From Candidatus Nealsoniibacteriota bacterium (GTDB lineage Bacteria; Patescibacteriota; Minisyncoccia; Minisyncoccales; MHMH01): 12,652 nt of DNA. Below are positions 11,284-12,652 of the stretch, piece by piece. The DNA lies in the NCBI GenBank assembly GCA_016181985.1, contig JACOYG010000031.1:1-12652 (forward strand), written 5' to 3'. Made by a program: the position numbers and the translations under genes. The stretch's first letter is position 1. Each line of letters starts with the position of its first letter. The notes under the pieces are model-generated. The model was not told the origin of the DNA. It was given only the letters and a program-made list of their open reading frames with translations, and searched no databases.

Positions 11284-11766
11284 ATGCAAAATCTTTTTGA
11301 CGGATATTTTTATAACCCCACCAAGGGGAATTTAACTCTTGATGAAGTAATCAAGGAGCTTTTTGCTTATATGGCGGAAAAGCCCGACAGATCTTATGAA
11401 GTTGTTGTCGGCTGCGACTCTCCCTCGGAGGAGGAACCGCATTTTCCCGTAGTTTTATTGGTTTTAAGGAAAGGCGAGGGTGGCAGGTTTTTTATCAAAA
11501 AAGTAAGCTATCCTTTAGGCGAAAAGAAATTTTATAACTGGAAACAAAGAATTCTGGAAGAGGTGATGCTTTCCTGCCAATTTGCTTTGCTTTTAAGGGA
11601 GAAAATAGGCAAGGAAGTCCGCTATATTCACGCCGATGTCGGCGAAAAAGGCCAAACCAGGGACATGGTTAAAGAAGTAGTCGGCCTTATCCGAGGCAAC
11701 GGTTTTGAGCCGAGGATCAAGCCTGACTCCTACGCCGCCTCCGTCGTCGCCGACAGGTTTACGTAA
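11284..11766 (+). CDS. YkuK-like ribonuclease H-fold protein (DUF458)
   Basis: The YkuK/DUF458 family has an RNase H-like fold; its cellular role is not established. The 160-aa product shows the family layout: an N-terminal helix region (LTLDEVIKELFAYMAEKPDRSYEVVVG), GCDS (43-46) on the first strand with the likely first acidic metal ligand D45, WKQRILEEVMLSCQFALLL (helix), RYIHADVGEKG (113-123, D118), and the C-terminal IKPDSYAASVVADRF (145-159), diagnostic for the family, with a late Asp at 157. It begins nine bases after tpiA with AAGGGG upstream, and a strong terminator follows, so it closes this transcription unit. Confidence 0.85.
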   Translation: MQNLFDGYFYNPTKGNLTLDEVIKELFAYMAEKPDRSYEVVVGCDSPSEEEPHFPVVLLVLRKGEGGRFFIKKVSYPLGEKKFYNWKQRILEEVMLSCQFALLLREKIGKEVRYIHADVGEKGQTRDMVKEVVGLIRGNGFEPRIKPDSYAASVVADRFT

Positions 11767-11802
11767 AGGTGCGCGCATATTAGGTTCGAATTCCGTTCGG
11801 AC

Positions 11803-11828
11803 AGGCTTGCGGCGGCAAGCCTTTTTGT
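11803..11828 (+). terminator. Rho-independent terminator
   Basis: The perfect 8-bp stem AGGCTTGC/GCAAGCCT (11803-11810 and 11815-11822) with a GGCG loop is followed by TTTTTGTTT. It ends the glycosyltransferase-to-YkuK operon. Confidence 0.92.
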
Positions 11829-11876
11829 TTAAAGTGAAATAAACTAATAAATTCTAAAAATTAAATTAATAAAATT

Positions 11877-12050
11877 ATGGGAATAGTAAATAAAAAAGAG
11901 TGTCCGAAGTGTAAGGGTGCCAATGTTCGCGATACGGGAGTTAGGGTGGGTACTGCGGTTACAACATTACCTGGCAGAGAAATACCACCGCAGCCGAATC
12001 AGCCTATTTATAAATGCGAGGATTGTGGAGAGCAAATTTTTATTGAATAA
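11877..12050 (+). CDS. Small zinc-ribbon protein, 57 aa
   Basis: This short gene encodes MGIVNKKECPKCKGANVRDT followed by GVRVG, a proline-rich middle and IYKCEDCGEQIFIE. Four cysteines form two knuckles, C9-x2-C12 and C47-x2-C50, about 35 residues apart, a classic zinc-ribbon spacing. The ECPKC and KCEDCG contexts resemble rubredoxin-like knuckles used for nucleic-acid or protein binding. It follows an AT-rich leader without a Shine-Dalgarno (AAAATTATG). Another open frame (11917-12201) overlaps it but lacks family features. Specific function is unknown; a transcription or translation accessory role is only a guess. Confidence 0.8.
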   Translation: MGIVNKKECPKCKGANVRDTGVRVGTAVTTLPGREIPPQPNQPIYKCEDCGEQIFIE

Positions 12051-12057
12051 GATCGAT

Positions 12058-12201
12058 ATGATTAAAGATAAGTTAAATAATAAGGTTTTCGTAGCCACAT
12101 ACACCAAAGAGGGGTTTTTGTTCCAGATACATCTCGGTCCATTAAAGTTTGAACCGCACAAGAGGGGACGGAAGCTTTTATTGCCGGTTGCCGCGATTTA
12201 A
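12058..12201 (+). CDS. Possible small basic protein, 47 aa
   Basis: A short frame begins seven bases after the zinc-ribbon stop: MIKDKLNNKVFVATYTKEGF, then LFQIHLGPLKFEPHKRGRKLLLPVAAI. It is basic, with a likely beta-hairpin. A strong terminator follows seven bases after its stop, which supports real transcription as the second gene of a two-gene unit. The same frame is open upstream to 11917, but that extension runs across the zinc-ribbon gene and is probably not translated. No Shine-Dalgarno is seen. No family is recognised. Confidence 0.45.
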   Translation: MIKDKLNNKVFVATYTKEGFLFQIHLGPLKFEPHKRGRKLLLPVAAI

Positions 12202-12207
12202 ACCAAG

Positions 12208-12228
12208 ACCGCCCACAAGGCGGTTTTT
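12208..12228 (+). terminator. Rho-independent terminator
   Basis: ACCGCC (12208-12213), loop CACAA, GGCGGT (12219-12224), then TTTT: a compact GC-rich stem with a T-tract, ending the zinc-ribbon transcript. Confidence 0.88.
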
Positions 12229-12265
12229 GCTTGCCCGTCCGTAGCTTTAGCGAAGGCGGGGGACG

Positions 12266-12287
12266 ACCTGCCTGCCGGCAGGCAGGT
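12266..12287. repeat. Perfect 22-bp palindrome (CCTGCC family)
   Basis: ACCTGCCTGCC is followed directly by its reverse complement GGCAGGCAGGT. It lies just after the terminator and next to a second repeat-like block (12234-12260). GC-rich CCTGCCTGCC/GGCAGGCAGG palindromes of this kind are familiar dispersed elements in CPR genomes; here it is a single copy. Confidence 0.85.
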
Positions 12288-12309
12288 TTGCTTAACCTAA
12301 GCAAATTTT

Positions 12310-12337
12310 GCGAATGGTACACTTTTGTACCAATCGC
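12310..12337. repeat. Inverted repeat around GGTACA/TGTACC
   Basis: GCGAATGGTACA (12310-12321) pairs with TGTACCAATCGC (12326-12337) over 12 positions with one mismatch, with a CTTT loop. It is AT/GC mixed, with no T-run after it, and could be an operator or an RNA hairpin. Confidence 0.55.
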
Positions 12338-12401
12338 GAAATGCAGGATACAGTTCTAAATTTTGCATATTTTCTACACTGTGCTGCTCAAAATTCGCCT
12401 T

Positions 12402-12434
12402 TTTTGTGCACTAGACTGATACAACTGCACAAAA
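12402..12434. repeat. Inverted repeat TTTTGTGCA/TGCACAAAA
   Basis: Perfect 9-bp arms at 12402-12410 and 12426-12434 are separated by 15 bases. The 24-base centre-to-centre spacing is a little over two helical turns, which would suit a dimeric DNA-binding protein; this is inference. Confidence 0.5.
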
Positions 12435-12483
12435 TGAGAATAATCGTGAAAAAGTACTATTTTTTTAGGATAATTCACGGCTA

Positions 12484-12512
12484 TTGCATTTTCCCCTTAT
12501 GTTTAATATAAT
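12484..12512 (+). promoter_or_regulatory. Promoter candidate TTGCAT-17-TATAAT
   Basis: A perfect -10 TATAAT (12507-12512) stands 17 bases from TTGCAT (12484-12489, 3/6). A second TATAAT at 12536-12541 lies 22 bases before the ATG at 12563 and could be an alternative start. Either would drive the gene at the window end. Confidence 0.5.
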
Positions 12513-12562
12513 ACTTGTAATGAACAAAAAAGGCATATAATGTTTAATACGATTAAAATACT

Positions 12563-12652
12563 ATGCAAAAAAGCCTGTTAAAAGAGATCATATCCAAGCA
12601 AAACCAAGAAAAAGTAGCCTTGGCTAATTTGACCTATGTGGAAAGGACTAAG
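12563..12652 (+). CDS. N-terminal fragment of a protein cut by the window end
   Basis: The ATG at 12563 opens a frame that runs to the last base without a stop: MQKSLLKEIISKQNQEKVAL then ANLTYVERTK. It begins with an amphipathic, Lys/Glu-rich helix. Some AAA+ ATPases of the DUF4143-linked kind begin with a similar helix before their P-loop, but no P-loop is in view, so the family is open. Two TATAAT boxes lie shortly upstream. Confidence 0.6.
   Translation, partial: MQKSLLKEIISKQNQEKVALANLTYVERTK

Larger units (their letters stand above)
12202..12562. other. 361-bp gene-free region rich in inverted repeats
   Basis: No convincing gene lies here. In order it holds: the terminator at 12208; a CCCGTCC...GGCGGG repeat-like block (12234-12260, containing GTAGCTTTAGCGAAGG); a perfect 22-bp palindrome (12266-12287); an 8-bp hairpin TTTGCTTA/TAAGCAAA (12287-12305); an imperfect 12-bp inverted repeat around GGTACA/TGTACC (12310-12335); a 9-bp inverted repeat TTTTGTGCA/TGCACAAAA (12402-12434); CGTGAA/TTCACG (12445-12479); and two TATAAT boxes before the last gene. 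The density of dyads suggests a control region or an insertion scar. Confidence 0.6.

Noticed and set aside
11783..11794. GGTTCGAATTCC looks like a tRNA T-loop
   Set aside because: The flanking bases do not form a T-stem, and no acceptor, D or anticodon arm can be built around it; the YkuK-like gene ends just upstream.
11917..12201. 94-aa open frame across the zinc-ribbon gene
   Set aside because: Its first half lies out of frame over a clear four-cysteine protein. Only the part from 12058 could be a separate small gene.
12308..12511. 67-aa open frame in the intergenic region
   Set aside because: It runs through several inverted repeats, has no ribosome binding site, an odd Cys/His/Phe-rich composition and no family resemblance.
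1..12652. CRISPR array, prophage or transposon
   Set aside because: No regularly spaced repeats with variable spacers, no transposase, integrase or phage structural gene is visible; the repeats found are short palindromes.

Overview
The window reads as a near-complete distal part of the S10/spc ribosomal protein cluster followed by a small-protein pair, a sugar/glycolysis operon and a repeat-rich intergenic stretch. Every supported gene is on the + strand. It suggests a member of the Candidate Phyla Radiation (Patescibacteria, probably Parcubacteria-like). The reasons are: the L30 gene is absent between S5 and L15 (a known CPR trait), genes are small and overlapping, most starts lack a Shine-Dalgarno sequence, the adenylate kinase is divergent, and short palindromic repeats sit between genes inside the operon. 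TGA is an ordinary stop here (rpsQ, map, the gene at 7443), so the Gracilibacteria/SR1 code (TGA = Gly) is not in use.

Layout. 1-128: unresolved tail of an upstream gene (rpsC would be expected) and a tandem 17-bp motif. 129-7391: rplP, rpmC, rpsQ, rplN, rplX, rplE, rpsN, rpsH, rplF, rplR, rpsE, rplO, secY, adk, map. These genes build both ribosomal subunits, the Sec channel, a nucleotide kinase and the N-terminal methionine-trimming enzyme. Three repeat insertions lie in this operon: a composite inverted repeat that supplies the GTG start of rpsN, and two identical 42-bp palindromes placed exactly two bases after the rplR and adk stop codons. 7374-8277: two unrecognised small-protein genes, each with its own TTGACA promoter, strong Shine-Dalgarno and intrinsic terminator. 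8293-11826: a probable five-gene transcription unit (GT2 glycosyltransferase, GalT-like nucleotidylyltransferase, DedA membrane protein, triosephosphate isomerase, YkuK-like RNase H fold protein) that runs from a leaderless-type extended -10 promoter to a strong terminator. 11877-12228: a 57-aa zinc-ribbon protein, a possible 47-aa protein and a terminator. 12229-12562: a gene-free stretch with a perfect 22-bp palindrome, several other inverted repeats and promoter-like sites, leading into a gene cut by the window end.

The most surprising observations are: SecY (379 aa) appears to lack the whole TM4-TM5 segment, including the WLGE and GIGNG motifs, while keeping reading frame and topology; the rpsN start codon lies inside the arm of a 14-bp perfect inverted repeat; and the two small genes at 7443 and 7873 share promoter architecture and a 14-residue motif. 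I see no CRISPR array, tRNA, rRNA, integrase or transposase.
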